Of a stretch of DNA of 33,954 bases, positions 1-7,922 are shown in pieces (positions within the stretch are counted from its first letter, which is position 1; each line of letters starts with the position of its first letter). Source of the DNA: an uncultured Acetatifactor sp. (GTDB lineage: Bacteria > Bacillota > Clostridia > Lachnospirales > Lachnospiraceae); the NCBI GenBank assembly GCA_947629645.1, contig CANREV010000034.1:1-33954 (forward strand), written 5' to 3'. The notes beneath the pieces are model-generated. The model made no database searches. It was given only the letters and a program-made list of their open reading frames with translations, and had not been told where the DNA came from. The position numbers and the translations under genes are program-made.

Positions 1-24
1 TCCTGTTGAGCTATACAGAAAGAT

Positions 25-62
25 CGGCGCAATCCAGTATTTATCGGGATTGCGCCGTTTTT
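25..62 (+). terminator. Rho-independent terminator of an upstream plus-strand gene
   Basis: A perfect 11-bp stem (25-35 with 47-57) has an 11-nt loop and is followed by five T. It points rightward, so it ends a plus-strand transcript whose gene lies left of the window. The minus-strand side has no T-run. Confidence 0.85.
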
Positions 63-153
63 GCTTCAAAACTTGAGCTTTTAAATTCTCAACACACTTT
101 ATTCCGTTAAATTGTAAAAGTTTTATGTTGTTTTTTATACAAAATGCACAATA

Positions 154-585
154 TCATAGATAGTCTTTCAGGCTGCGCACGTTGCTTTCCTCCAATTCGA
201 TCAGTTGTCTGGCCAGCGAGGTGGACTTTTCATCCGCTCCCCTGTTTGATTTCAGCACCTTCTCCATCTCCAATATCCCATGATTGCCCTCTTTGATCAA
301 AAGTTCCGCAAGATGGCTTGTGCTGGTATTGAGCATGGTATTATACCGGATCCCTGTCTTTAACAGCGCGTCAGACAAATGATTACTCTGATAGGGCCTG
401 GTCCTGTCGTTGATTAACTGTTTTACCGCTTCATTGTGAAGTTCCGAATACTTAAGAGATTGTCTGGATATCTGTAAGGACAGTTCTTCATCCTCCACTT
501 TATCCGCAATCGTGTCGATTGCTTTCATTGCCGCGTCCGCATTTCTTTGGATTTCCCGATAAACCTTTACTTCCTGTGACGTCAT
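154..585 (-). CDS. Hypothetical helical protein (143 aa)
   Basis: I do not recognise the family. The protein is almost wholly predicted helix, charged, with no signal peptide, membrane segment or cysteine. The central part (TRPYQSNHLSDALLKTGIRYNT) and the late ELLIKEGNHGILEMEK stretch suggest a soluble helical bundle, possibly ferritin-like, but that is a guess. The reading frame stays open to 636. I place the start at 585 because GGAGACGGAG sits just upstream of that ATG, and because the longer form would run through the terminator hairpin at 634-673 that ends the preceding gene. It is therefore probably transcribed separately from the SH3b gene upstream. No terminator is obvious between its stop and position 62. 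Confidence 0.7.
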   Translation of the reverse strand: MTSQEVKVYREIQRNADAAMKAIDTIADKVEDEELSLQISRQSLKYSELHNEAVKQLINDRTRPYQSNHLSDALLKTGIRYNTMLNTSTSHLAELLIKEGNHGILEMEKVLKSNRGADEKSTSLARQLIELEESNVRSLKDYL

Positions 586-633
586 TTGATCTCCGTCTCC
601 CGTTTTTACAAATTGATACTTCCAGACAGACCG

Positions 634-673
634 CAAAAAAAGGCAGCCTGCAATGTTTCTTTAATAGGCTGCC
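634..673 (-). terminator. Terminator of the SH3b-protein gene
   Basis: On the minus strand an 8-bp stem (GGCAGCCT, 666-673 with 642-649) with a 16-nt loop is followed by a run of T (complement of 635-641). It lies 55 bp after the stop of the SH3b gene and upstream of the next gene's ribosome site. Confidence 0.8.
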
Positions 674-727
674 CGTTTTACATATTTTTATTCTTTTTAC
701 ATTTCGCAAATCTCACAGAAAGACAGA

Positions 728-1957
728 TCAGTTTACCTGAACATAATCCGCTTTCACATACGCGATCCCGCCGTCATACTTAATCTTGCACCAGCCGTCC
801 GCATTTTCGAGAAGATCCGCCGTCTCGCCGCCTGCCAGCACACCCAGTCTGTCTGCCGTCTCGCTGGCCGCTGCACGCACATTAATATTCGTGGTGGCGG
901 TGACAGTTCCTATGACCTGCGCTCCTGCCGCGCTCTCCTGAAGCTGCAGATATTCCGACTTGATATAGCCGTCCTGACCGTCATATACAACCTTAGTCCA
1001 GCCGTTGACGCGGACCTCCTGCACTTCCACAGTCTCACCGCCCGCCACCTTACCAAGCTTGTCTGCCTGCTCGCTGTCAGAGCTTCGCACATTTACCGTG
1101 GTGGTAGCTGTAGCATACTGAGGCCCTGTCTCCTGCGGCGTTGTCTCCTGTGACGGTTCCGATGCCTGGGTATCCTGCTCCTGTGACTGCCCGTCATCTT
1201 CCGGAGCCTGGGTATTTTCCGCCTCACTCTGTGCCACCCGCACGCCCACCGCTATATTCACCTGATTATCCAATTCCTGCAGATACTTGAGAATGTCCTG
1301 GTTTTCGGTGATCAGATCATTGTATTCCTTTGTCACACGATTGTTAAATTCCACAACATCATCCTGTGTTGTGACAGTCTTGATATACTCCCGTTCTTCT
1401 TCCGTAAAGTTTTCCTCATTCTTGATATAGAGTTCACCCTGCTCATTCCTGCAGACGTACAGCGTCTCATACCCCGGAACTTCATCCTCATGATTGACAA
1501 ACTTGATCCGATAGAAAACATATACCACTGTCGCATTCTGATCCAGTCCCGCCTTGGTGTAGACCTCAAGCGCCGGATAATAATCAATATACTTTGACAT
1601 TTCTTCTATCTTGTAAATATTATTTTCCGGCAAAACATCAAAGAGACCCATAAGCGTCTCGGTATCCCCCATCGCCATAGCGTTACAGTAAGTCGCTACC
1701 AGCGTATACAACTCTCCGTCCTCATTGGCAACCAGCGGCACTTCCTCATTGACAGCCTCCGAGGGCTGAACAGGCTCCTCAGAGGAGACCTCGGTCCCCG
1801 ACAGAATTGCCCCCGACGGCTCCTTAGGATCTTCGCCGTTTCTGATTCCAAGCGCAACGGCAACCGTGACGGCAACCACAACAATCAATACAACAGGGAA
1901 CGCTATTTTGCAGTGCTTCAAAATATAACCATACACTGCTTTGATTTTATCCTTCAT
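728..1957 (-). CDS. Membrane-anchored protein with two C-terminal SH3b domains
   Basis: A 409-aa protein with a short basic cytoplasmic N-terminus, one membrane segment at about residues 17-38 (IAFPVVLIVVVAVTVAVALG), an extracytoplasmic globular part (about 70-235), a Gln/Glu/Thr-rich linker (about 240-285) and two bacterial SH3 repeats at the C-terminus. Each repeat starts with the classic NVRSS/NVRAA motif and contains GG-E-x-V and WxKVxY/WCKIKY. SH3b modules in Firmicutes usually bind peptidoglycan or glycans, so a cell-wall-associated role is likely. No catalytic domain is visible. I choose the ATG at 1955-1957 because AAAGGTG lies 9 nt upstream; a GTG at 1967-1969 has no ribosome site. 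A terminator follows at 634-673. The central domain is of unknown type. Confidence 0.82.
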   Translation of the reverse strand: MKDKIKAVYGYILKHCKIAFPVVLIVVVAVTVAVALGIRNGEDPKEPSGAILSGTEVSSEEPVQPSEAVNEEVPLVANEDGELYTLVATYCNAMAMGDTETLMGLFDVLPENNIYKIEEMSKYIDYYPALEVYTKAGLDQNATVVYVFYRIKFVNHEDEVPGYETLYVCRNEQGELYIKNEENFTEEEREYIKTVTTQDDVVEFNNRVTKEYNDLITENQDILKYLQELDNQVNIAVGVRVAQSEAENTQAPEDDGQSQEQDTQASEPSQETTPQETGPQYATATTTVNVRSSDSEQADKLGKVAGGETVEVQEVRVNGWTKVVYDGQDGYIKSEYLQLQESAAGAQVIGTVTATTNINVRAAASETADRLGVLAGGETADLLENADGWCKIKYDGGIAYVKADYVQVN

Positions 1958-2043
1958 AAAATGTAACACCTTTCAATCTGCCCAAAAAACGAAATGCCCT
2001 GATCATCCCACACATTCCATTTCCATAAATCCCAATGAATAAA

Positions 2044-2160
2044 TCAGGGTGATGTAAATGCACCCGACAGGAATCGAACCTGCATTAAAGGCGTCGGAGG
2101 CCTTCGTTCTATCCGTTAGACTACGAGTGCAAATATTACAAAATTGTTACATCACCCTGA
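2044..2160. repeat. 14-bp perfect inverted repeat enclosing tRNA-Arg
   Basis: TCAGGGTGATGTAA at 2044-2057 is repeated inverted as TTACATCACCCTGA at 2147-2160, one copy on each side of the tRNA. The right copy starts 2 bp after the tRNA promoter's -10 box, so it forms the first bases of the transcript, and the left copy is the 3' trailer. In RNA the two would form a helix closing the whole tRNA. Confidence 0.85.
2059..2130 (-). tRNA. tRNA-Arg (anticodon CCG)
   Basis: A 72-nt cloverleaf reads on the minus strand. The 7-bp acceptor stem GCACTCG/CGGGTGC has one G-T pair. The D arm (GTCT/GAAC) is weak. The anticodon stem is AAGGC/GCCTT with loop CTCCGAC, giving anticodon CCG for codon CGG. The T arm is CAGG-TTCGATT-CCTG and the discriminator is A. 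CCA is not encoded. The gene has its own promoter and stands alone. Confidence 0.95.
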
Positions 2161-2162
2161 AT

Positions 2163-2191
2163 ATCATAGCACAAAAAAAGATATCTGTCCA
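2163..2191 (-). promoter_or_regulatory. Sigma-A promoter of tRNA-Arg
   Basis: The -35 box TGGACA (2186-2191) and -10 box TATGAT (2163-2168) are 17 bp apart on the minus strand. Transcription should start near 2156-2158, inside the right arm of the inverted repeat. Confidence 0.85.
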
Positions 2192-2236
2192 GCGATTTTA
2201 AAGAATTTCGCGGAAATCCCAATAAAAGAATGTTTT

Positions 2237-3166
2237 TCAGACAAGGATACTGATCTTTTCTTCCTCGTAATTATAATAGTACAGACTGTCTGACAACACT
2301 TCTTCCGGCGCCACCTGGGTCCTGTTGATTTCGGCGATCATGTCCCGCAGCTGCCCGGGTGTCCCGGAGCCCGTTTTGTTGTCTGCCAGAAGAATCACCT
2401 CATGAACAGAGCTGGGCAGGATATACAGACTGCACCCTTCCTGTTTTGCCAGTTTCCTGAGTACTTCCGGATACAGCATACAGGCGGCTCCGTGATTCTG
2501 CTGCCGATTGCTCAGAACCCACATATGGCAGGCTTCCTCTGAAAGATCTCCACTCTCCTTTACTTCTTTGCAAGTATTCTCTGACATCAGTTCACGCAGA
2601 ACCTGTTCCATGGAGCTGCATCGAATGGGGAACAAATCTGGCGTATTCTTCCGCGCCAGCTCCGTCAGCTTCTCTATATTAGTATGCCAGAGTTTCAGAT
2701 GGGAATTGCGGATCAAAATGGTTCCCTCTCCCAGAACCTCCCCGCTGTACGCGTAAAAAAAGCAGACAGCCAGATCCAGAAACGGAATATGGGGAATATC
2801 CTCTAGGAGATCTTTGTTGCCCGCCTGCCTGATCAGCCGATAGCAAATCCTGTCGCCAACCCTTTCAAAGGATTGAAAAAATCCCATATCGATGCTCTCC
2901 TTCGGCATATCCTTCCGATAAATCGCTATCAGATTTTCCACAATGCCGTCAAAACCCTCTCCCGATGCGTATGCCTCCCAAAATGGCTCCAGATAAAGCG
3001 TGGGAGCCACATTCAGGCTGTCTGTCAGAATCAGCAGCCCGTGCAGAATAACACCATTGTTCTTCTGTATCCGCCTGATTTCCACTTTGTATGCTTCTCC
3101 CAGCTTTTTTTTAACTGCATCGCGGACTTTTCCCGAAAATTCCGCCATTGTCATATTATTTTCCAT
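2237..3166 (-). CDS. DUF5688 family protein
   Basis: A 309-aa soluble protein that resembles the DUF5688 family, common in several copies in Lachnospiraceae and of unknown function. Recognisable features are the N-terminal KKLGEAYKVEIRRIQKNNGVILHGL block, the PTLYLEPFW-AY segment, and a C-terminal half containing GAACMLYPEVLRKLA and ILPSSVHEVILL. There is no signal peptide or membrane segment and no obvious catalytic motif. The reading frame is open to 3193, but the ATG at 3164-3166 follows AGGAGG closely, so I start there. It is flanked by the tRNA downstream and by the efp terminator upstream, so it appears to be its own transcription unit. Confidence 0.75.
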   Translation of the reverse strand: MENNMTMAEFSGKVRDAVKKKLGEAYKVEIRRIQKNNGVILHGLLILTDSLNVAPTLYLEPFWEAYASGEGFDGIVENLIAIYRKDMPKESIDMGFFQSFERVGDRICYRLIRQAGNKDLLEDIPHIPFLDLAVCFFYAYSGEVLGEGTILIRNSHLKLWHTNIEKLTELARKNTPDLFPIRCSSMEQVLRELMSENTCKEVKESGDLSEEACHMWVLSNRQQNHGAACMLYPEVLRKLAKQEGCSLYILPSSVHEVILLADNKTGSGTPGQLRDMIAEINRTQVAPEEVLSDSLYYYNYEEEKISILV

Positions 3167-3291
3167 ATTTAACCTCCTGAAATACAATATCATTTCTTTT
3201 TTTAATGTCTGGCAAAGCGTGAGCCTGCCTTTAAAACGGATGGAATGAAAAGATTTGGGATTCTGTCTTCAGATATGCTTTAGAAAGCCGG

Positions 3292-3335
3292 AAAACAAAA
3301 AGGCAACAATACCTCTTAAGAAGTATCATTGCCTT
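3292..3335 (-). terminator. Terminator of efp
   Basis: On the minus strand a 16-bp stem including G-U pairs (3320-3335 with 3300-3315) closes a TTAA loop and is followed by TTTTGTTTT. It begins about 40 bp after the efp stop. Confidence 0.88.
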
Positions 3336-3377
3336 ACAAGTCCTGATATATTGATATTATGTAAGATACGGCCTGCC

Positions 3378-3935
3378 TTATACTCTGGACAGATATTCGC
3401 CGGTTCTGGTATCAATCTTGATCTTGTCGCCCTGCTCTACGAACAGGGGAACCGCAACCTGCGCGCCTGTCTCAACAATGGCAGGCTTGTTGGCTCCGGT
3501 AGCCGTATCTCCTTTGAAACCGGGCTCCGTCTCCGTGATCTCCAACTCTACGAACAGAGGAGGCTCTACGGAAAATACGCTGCCGTTGTGGGAACAAATC
3601 TTACACATTTCGTTCTCCTTTACAAACTTCAGCGCATCGCCCACCGCTTCGCTGTTCAGCGCGATCTGCTCAAAGTTCTCCGTATCCATGAAGTAGTACA
3701 GATCCCCATCGGAATACAGATACTGCATATCCTTTCTATCAATATGCGCCTGAGGGCATTTCTCAGTAGGGCGGAATGTCTTCTCAACCACACCGCCGCT
3801 CTTGATATTTTTCAGCTTCGTCCTGACGAACGCTGCGCCCTTACCCGGCTTAACATGCTGGAATTCAATGATCTGGTACACGTTATTATCATACTCGATC
3901 GTCATACCATTTCTGAAATCACCTGCAGAAATCAT
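3378..3935 (-). CDS. efp: Elongation factor P
   Basis: A 185-aa translation factor that rescues ribosomes stalled on polyproline stretches by binding near the P-site tRNA. It has the usual family length and three-domain layout: KOW-like N-domain (about 1-63), central OB domain (about 67-128) and C-terminal OB domain (about 130-185). The loop PGKGAAF places the modifiable lysine at K32, the residue that carries a 5-aminopentanol group in Bacillus subtilis. A lysine rather than arginine here fits the Firmicute type. GGAGG stands just upstream of the ATG. It has its own promoter (3983-4011) and terminator, so it is monocistronic, although the shikimate genes lie immediately upstream. Confidence 0.97.
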   Translation of the reverse strand: MISAGDFRNGMTIEYDNNVYQIIEFQHVKPGKGAAFVRTKLKNIKSGGVVEKTFRPTEKCPQAHIDRKDMQYLYSDGDLYYFMDTENFEQIALNSEAVGDALKFVKENEMCKICSHNGSVFSVEPPLFVELEITETEPGFKGDTATGANKPAIVETGAQVAVPLFVEQGDKIKIDTRTGEYLSRV

Positions 3936-3982
3936 ATTTATAATCCTCCTATTTTATTTTCCTCACAATATAATTCCATTGT

Positions 3983-4011
3983 AGTTTAATATATAATGAC
4001 ACTAATTTCAA
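3983..4011 (-). promoter_or_regulatory. Sigma-A promoter of efp
   Basis: The -35 box TTGAAA (4006-4011) and -10 box TAAACT (3983-3988) have 17-bp spacing and lie about 50 bp upstream of the efp start. Confidence 0.7.
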
Positions 4012-4043
4012 CTATTTTCGTAAAAATTTTTCCGATTACACTG

Positions 4044-4991
4044 TTACCGATGATTTACAATAAAGTCGATGGCCTGCAGATATCCGTCCAGTCCCTGTCC
4101 ATAAATCTGCTTGTCGCACACCGGCGCTGTGACAGACACTTTACGGAAGTCTTCCCTCCGGGTAATATCAGAAATATGGATCTCCACTTTCGGTACCGTA
4201 ATGCTTGCCAGCGCATCCCTGATGGCGTAACTGTAATGCGTATATGCGCCGGGATTGATGATGATCCCCTCCGTTCCATCGAAATAAGCTTCCTGGATCC
4301 GGTCGATGATCGCTCCCTCATGATTACTCTGAAACACCGTGATATCGTTTCCCGTGCTCTCCGCTTTTTTTTGGATCATCTCCAGCAGATACTGATAGTC
4401 CTGCGTCCCATATACGCTTTTTTCCCGTATGCCCAGGAAATTGATATTAGGCCCGTTGATCACCAATAATTTCATCCTGTCCGTCTCCTTTATGATTTTT
4501 TCCAATATCTCCTCCATGCCAAGGTCATCCACATCTATGACTAGGTCCGCGCAAGCCTCATATGCCTCCTTGCGGCTCTCCATAAGCTGACTGATCCGTG
4601 ACAGGGGATCCTCGCACTGTAAAAGAGGTCTGGTAGTATCGTTTTTCAGCCGCTCATACACCGTCTGAGGCCGGATCCGCAGATAGACCACCGTGCCCAG
4701 CTTTTTTAACAGTTCCCGGTTCTTTTCCCTGACAGGGGTGCCGCCCCCCACCGAATAAATCCTCTGGGATTTCTGCTCTGTAAGTTCTTGAAGCAGAGCG
4801 GTTTCCCGCTCCCTGAAATACTCCTCGCCCCGCTCTGCGAAAATATCGCTGACGCTCATTTTCTCCCGCCGCTCGATGAGCTTGTCCGTATCCTCCACAG
4901 CCATTCTCAATTTATAAGACAGCTTTAACCCCAGGGATGTCTTTCCGCTGCCCATAAAGCCAATCAATATCAGATTCCTGCCCTGTCTCAT
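4044..4991 (-). CDS. aroKQ: Fused shikimate kinase / type II 3-dehydroquinate dehydratase
   Basis: A single 315-aa frame joins two shikimate-pathway enzymes. Residues 1-172 are shikimate kinase: Walker A GFMGSGKTS (11-19), shikimate-binding D34 and R60, the VGGGTP loop (81-86) and the LID motif with TTRPLL (119-124). From M173 the frame is a complete type II dehydroquinase (AroQ): GPNINFLG, catalytic-loop REKSVYG, FQSNHEG with conserved Asn and His, INPGAYTHYS, and VEIHISDITRREDFR. The kinase uses ATP to make shikimate 3-phosphate; the dehydratase makes 3-dehydroshikimate. In the pathway these steps flank AroE, whose gene lies 27 bp upstream. An AAAGGAG sits 9 nt before M173, so free AroQ may also be made from 4475. 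The start at 4991 is supported by the N-terminal RNLILIGFMGSGK typical of kinases. Confidence 0.93.
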   Translation of the reverse strand: MRQGRNLILIGFMGSGKTSLGLKLSYKLRMAVEDTDKLIERREKMSVSDIFAERGEEYFRERETALLQELTEQKSQRIYSVGGGTPVREKNRELLKKLGTVVYLRIRPQTVYERLKNDTTRPLLQCEDPLSRISQLMESRKEAYEACADLVIDVDDLGMEEILEKIIKETDRMKLLVINGPNINFLGIREKSVYGTQDYQYLLEMIQKKAESTGNDITVFQSNHEGAIIDRIQEAYFDGTEGIIINPGAYTHYSYAIRDALASITVPKVEIHISDITRREDFRKVSVTAPVCDKQIYGQGLDGYLQAIDFIVNHR

Positions 4992-5018
4992 GTCTTTCTC
5001 CGTCCTGAAATATTTGTA

Positions 5019-5888
5019 TTACTTCTCCATAGCCTTCGTCAGCCTGCCGTAAATTTCCTCTTCCAGTTCCTTTCCGACCTGTGCGCCCGTCCACAATTCG
5101 TATGCAATGATCCCCTGATACAAAAGCATCTTCATTCCGCCGAAAGCCCTGCCCCCATGATCCTTCACCAGTTTCATGAAGCGGGTCTGGGAAGGATTAA
5201 AGATCAGATCGTATCCGGTATGAATTTTCTGATAAAAACTATCGTCCGTGATCACCGCCTCGTCCACATTCGGATACATCCCCACATTCGTCGCCTGAAT
5301 CGCCAGATATCTTTCTCCCTCGGGCAGCTTTCTGTGATCGGACAGGGGCATAGCTTCCGCCAGCCGCCGTCCGGCGACAGCATTGACTTCCTCCGCCACA
5401 CAAACAGCCTTGTCCAGACTGCGGTTTAAGAGCAGTATCCTGGATGCCCCTTTCTGTGCCAGCAGCATTGCCACCGCTCTGGCCACGCCTCCGGCTCCTA
5501 AAATCAGCACGTTTTCTCCCTCGATCTTTACATCGTCCCCGCACATGGCCCGATACAATCCCAAAATATCAGTATTATACCCCTTATATCCGTCCTCCTG
5601 CCGCACCAGTGTGTTGACAGCCCCGATCTGTTCCGCCAGCGGGTCCAAATCTTTCAGGAAAGGGATTACCTCGCTTTTATAAGGCACCGTCACGTTAAGT
5701 CCCAAAAGATTCAATGCGAAAGCGCCTGCCACCGCCTCTTTCAAATGGCCGTCCGGCACATGGAAAGGCACATACACAAGATTCATTCCCAAACGCTTTG
5801 AGAGCGTATTATGTATTATCGGCGACATCGTATGCTCTACCGGATTTCCAATCAATCCGCAGGTGCGTGTATAACCGTCTATTTTCAT
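5019..5888 (-). CDS. aroE: Shikimate 5-dehydrogenase
   Basis: A 289-aa NADP-dependent enzyme that reduces 3-dehydroshikimate to shikimate. The shikimate-binding N-domain shows GLIGNPVEHTMSP (11-23), GLNVTVPYK with catalytic K71, NT (92-93) and catalytic D107 in GYNTDILG. The cofactor domain has GAGGVA (131-136), then LLNRS for the adenosine ribose phosphate. The C-terminal FGGMKMLLYQGIIAYELWTG is the usual closing helix. Length and motif order are normal. A strong GGAAGGAGG precedes the ATG, 3 bp after the yqeG stop, so the two genes are clearly co-transcribed. Together with the downstream aroKQ fusion this transcript carries three consecutive shikimate-pathway activities. Confidence 0.96.
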   Translation of the reverse strand: MKIDGYTRTCGLIGNPVEHTMSPIIHNTLSKRLGMNLVYVPFHVPDGHLKEAVAGAFALNLLGLNVTVPYKSEVIPFLKDLDPLAEQIGAVNTLVRQEDGYKGYNTDILGLYRAMCGDDVKIEGENVLILGAGGVARAVAMLLAQKGASRILLLNRSLDKAVCVAEEVNAVAGRRLAEAMPLSDHRKLPEGERYLAIQATNVGMYPNVDEAVITDDSFYQKIHTGYDLIFNPSQTRFMKLVKDHGGRAFGGMKMLLYQGIIAYELWTGAQVGKELEEEIYGRLTKAMEK

Positions 5889-5891
5889 TTT

Positions 5892-6422
5892 TCAGCCTCC
5901 TTCCGGCTTTTTTAAGTCTTTCAGCTTATTTTTATGCCTGTGATAAAAAAACAGCACGATCCGCTCCAGATAGCGCTTCAAAACGATCTGAATTTCCTCC
6001 TTGGGATGAATCGGCTTTACCAGATAGGTGGTGATCCCGGCTCTCTTTGCCCCCCACACATCCGTAAAGAGCTGATCCCCCACAAACAGCGTAGTTTCCG
6101 GTACGGTCCCCATTCTCTCCATGGCAGCTTCGTACCCTTTTTTTGCGGGTTTTCCCGCCTTGAAAATATAGGGAGAACCCACTCCGTCATGAAACAGCTT
6201 CACACGGGGTTCTTTATTGTTGGATAAGAGCATGGTCTCATACCCTATTGCCCGCAGTTGTTCAAACAGAGACGCTGACCTGTCATCCGCCGGCGCACCG
6301 TGGGGCACTAAGGTATTGTCAATGTCAAAGATCACTCCCCTGTATCCCTTTTGATACAATCCACGGTAATCGATCTCATATGCGCTGTCCCTCTCGTGGT
6401 CGGGATAAAAACATTGCAACAT
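5892..6422 (-). CDS. yqeG: YqeG-type HAD-IIIA phosphatase
   Basis: A 176-aa HAD-superfamily protein of the YqeG type. Motif I is DIDNT (nucleophile and general-acid Asp), motif II is LLSNN, the lysine is in FKAGKPAKKGYEAAM, and motif III is VGDQLFTDVWGAKRAG. The N-terminal MLQCFYPD and the RGVIFDIDNTLVPH spacing match YqeG; the Bacillus member is about 172 aa. The family is predicted to dephosphorylate small phosphorylated molecules, with substrate unknown. I choose the ATG at 6420-6422, preceded by AGAGGAAAG, over one at 6435-6437 that overlaps the upstream stop but lacks a ribosome site. In other Firmicutes yqeG often adjoins aroE, as it does here. The basic C-terminal tail has no known role. 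Confidence 0.9.
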   Translation of the reverse strand: MLQCFYPDHERDSAYEIDYRGLYQKGYRGVIFDIDNTLVPHGAPADDRSASLFEQLRAIGYETMLLSNNKEPRVKLFHDGVGSPYIFKAGKPAKKGYEAAMERMGTVPETTLFVGDQLFTDVWGAKRAGITTYLVKPIHPKEEIQIVLKRYLERIVLFFYHRHKNKLKDLKKPEGG

Positions 6423-6433
6423 AAACTTTCCTC

Positions 6434-7498
6434 TCATGACAAGACGATGTCCGCTTTTTCACGAACCTGAAAGCATTGAAAATACTGCTCCTCCATAGGA
6501 ATCCAATGTTCCAGGAAACGGCGGGCCATCTCCTGCCCATTTCTCTTACTGATCCGCTTTAACTGTTGTGCAGGCTCCACACTACAAAAGATCCTAAGGC
6601 CCATATATTCCCCAAAAGCCGGATGACAGCTGTAAGTTCCCTCCACAATCCGGAAATGTCCTGCCGGGACTTCCCTGTACTCTCCCAGGGCCATTCGTCC
6701 GCAGTCAAAACAACGATACCGAAACGGTTCCGCAGATTTTAAAGAGGGAAGCGCTTCTTCCAAAAAGCGCTCATAATGCACATTGCCTCCTGCCTGCGCC
6801 AGACGTTTTGTTGTCCGCAGGGCGGCGGGCAGGAAGAAATCATCCATGTGCACCACACCTGCTTTCGTCACGCTTTCCAGCTGTTTTGCCAACGTTGTCT
6901 TTCCCGAGGCACACCGTCCGTCGATAGCCACCACATTGCTCTCCAAAGTCATCCGGGCCATTCTCTGCAGAATGGGAAACAGCCGGACAGCCCCGCCCTC
7001 AACCAGCCGATAGGACGGCTTTTCCCGCTTTCTGTAAATCTCACTGTGATGCAGCGCCGCAGGATGTTGTACGGGATACCCTGCCAGAAACTCTTCCCAG
7101 CTGTCTTTGGAGATTCCGACAGCATTCTCCTGCGCAAGCTGTCCAACGGTCTTTAGGCAATTCTGAAACATCTTCCCGCCGTCCGCGGCAGGATGGGAAG
7201 CTGTCTGCAGGAACAGGCGAAAAAGCCAGTCCAGAGGAAGGCCTTCCCTTTTCCACGCTCTCAGATTTACCCGGCACACATCAGTGTGGATCCGCTCATA
7301 GAGAGGTTCCCCGGAAGCTTCCGCCGCATCATACTCCTGTCGCAGATAACCGTATGCCGCTTCCGGATCCTCCAACAAATGTTCCGCTCCAAAAGCTGCC
7401 TGATAACAAAGTTTTACTGCATCCTGCGGATTCATGGAAGGATGACTTTTCATCTGTTGTAAAAAGAAATCTCTAAATTCCAACTTTTGCTGATCCAA
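6434..7498 (-). CDS. Two-domain P-loop protein, uridine kinase-like C-terminus
   Basis: A 354-aa protein. The C-terminal half (about 187-354) is a P-loop NTPase of the uridine kinase/nucleoside kinase type: Walker A DGRCASGKTT (193-202), VHMDDFFLP (217-224) as the acceptor-site acid motif, and a late FCSVEPAQQLKRISKRNG resembling the LID. The N-terminal 165 residues form a separate alpha-helical domain I cannot name, with conserved-looking CYQAAFGAEHLL and VNLRAWKREGLPLDWLFRLF. What it phosphorylates is unknown. The frame begins at a TTG inside the last codons of the DUF3842 gene (26-bp overlap) with only a weak GAGA site, so the exact start is uncertain; the overlap suggests translational coupling. 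Its stop is 11 bp from the yqeG start. Confidence 0.78.
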   Translation of the reverse strand: MDQQKLEFRDFFLQQMKSHPSMNPQDAVKLCYQAAFGAEHLLEDPEAAYGYLRQEYDAAEASGEPLYERIHTDVCRVNLRAWKREGLPLDWLFRLFLQTASHPAADGGKMFQNCLKTVGQLAQENAVGISKDSWEEFLAGYPVQHPAALHHSEIYRKREKPSYRLVEGGAVRLFPILQRMARMTLESNVVAIDGRCASGKTTLAKQLESVTKAGVVHMDDFFLPAALRTTKRLAQAGGNVHYERFLEEALPSLKSAEPFRYRCFDCGRMALGEYREVPAGHFRIVEGTYSCHPAFGEYMGLRIFCSVEPAQQLKRISKRNGQEMARRFLEHWIPMEEQYFQCFQVREKADIVLS

Positions 7499-7886
7499 TT
7501 TTCTCTACTGCTTCCTTAATGTAATCCGATAATTTCCGGCTCTCCACTCCCATTATGGCGGCGTTGCACCGACTCATGGGAATGAGAAAGATCTTTGCTT
7601 CGCTGGAGGATACCGCCTCCGCCATTTTGGGGGTAATCTCGCCCAACATGGCATTTGCCATGACGATACCGATGGGGCCGACTATCACATCAACATATCT
7701 GCTGTTATAAACCACCGCATTCTCTCCGGTGGCGCCGAGGGTTGTTCCACCCTTCATCATATTTGCCGTTGCGGCGGCATTCGTTCCCACCGCGATCAAT
7801 TCTGCCTCAGGATAAGCAGCCCGCAGCTCTTCTACCAGATTCCTGCCGATGCCGCCGCCCTGACCGTCCATAACCATAATTTTCAA
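7473..7886 (-). CDS. DUF3842 family protein
   Basis: A 137-aa protein of the DUF3842 type, found mainly in Clostridia and of unknown function. The N-terminus (MKIMVMDGQGGGIGRNLVEEL) looks like a Rossmann-type nucleotide-binding turn: a beta-strand followed by a GQGGGIG glycine loop. It contains one cysteine, in SRCNAAIMGV. No signal or membrane segment is seen. The start appears to be TTG at 7884-7886 because that gives the family-typical MKI-V-DGQGG beginning; the next ATG three codons on is an alternative. The ribosome site is weak (GGTGTGG). It is the first gene of the minus-strand cluster leading to aroE and aroKQ, with a promoter at 7923-7952. Confidence 0.83.
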   Translation of the reverse strand: MKIMVMDGQGGGIGRNLVEELRAAYPEAELIAVGTNAAATANMMKGGTTLGATGENAVVYNSRYVDVIVGPIGIVMANAMLGEITPKMAEAVSSSEAKIFLIPMSRCNAAIMGVESRKLSDYIKEAVEKIGSAKVGI

Positions 7887-7922
7887 ATTACCACACCCGT
7901 CCGTTTCTTAAATTTAGTCTTT

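Noticed and set aside
3255..3989. Plus-strand frame (244 aa) opposite efp
   Set aside because: It is antisense to efp, runs through the efp terminator and promoter, and its composition is that of a mirror frame.
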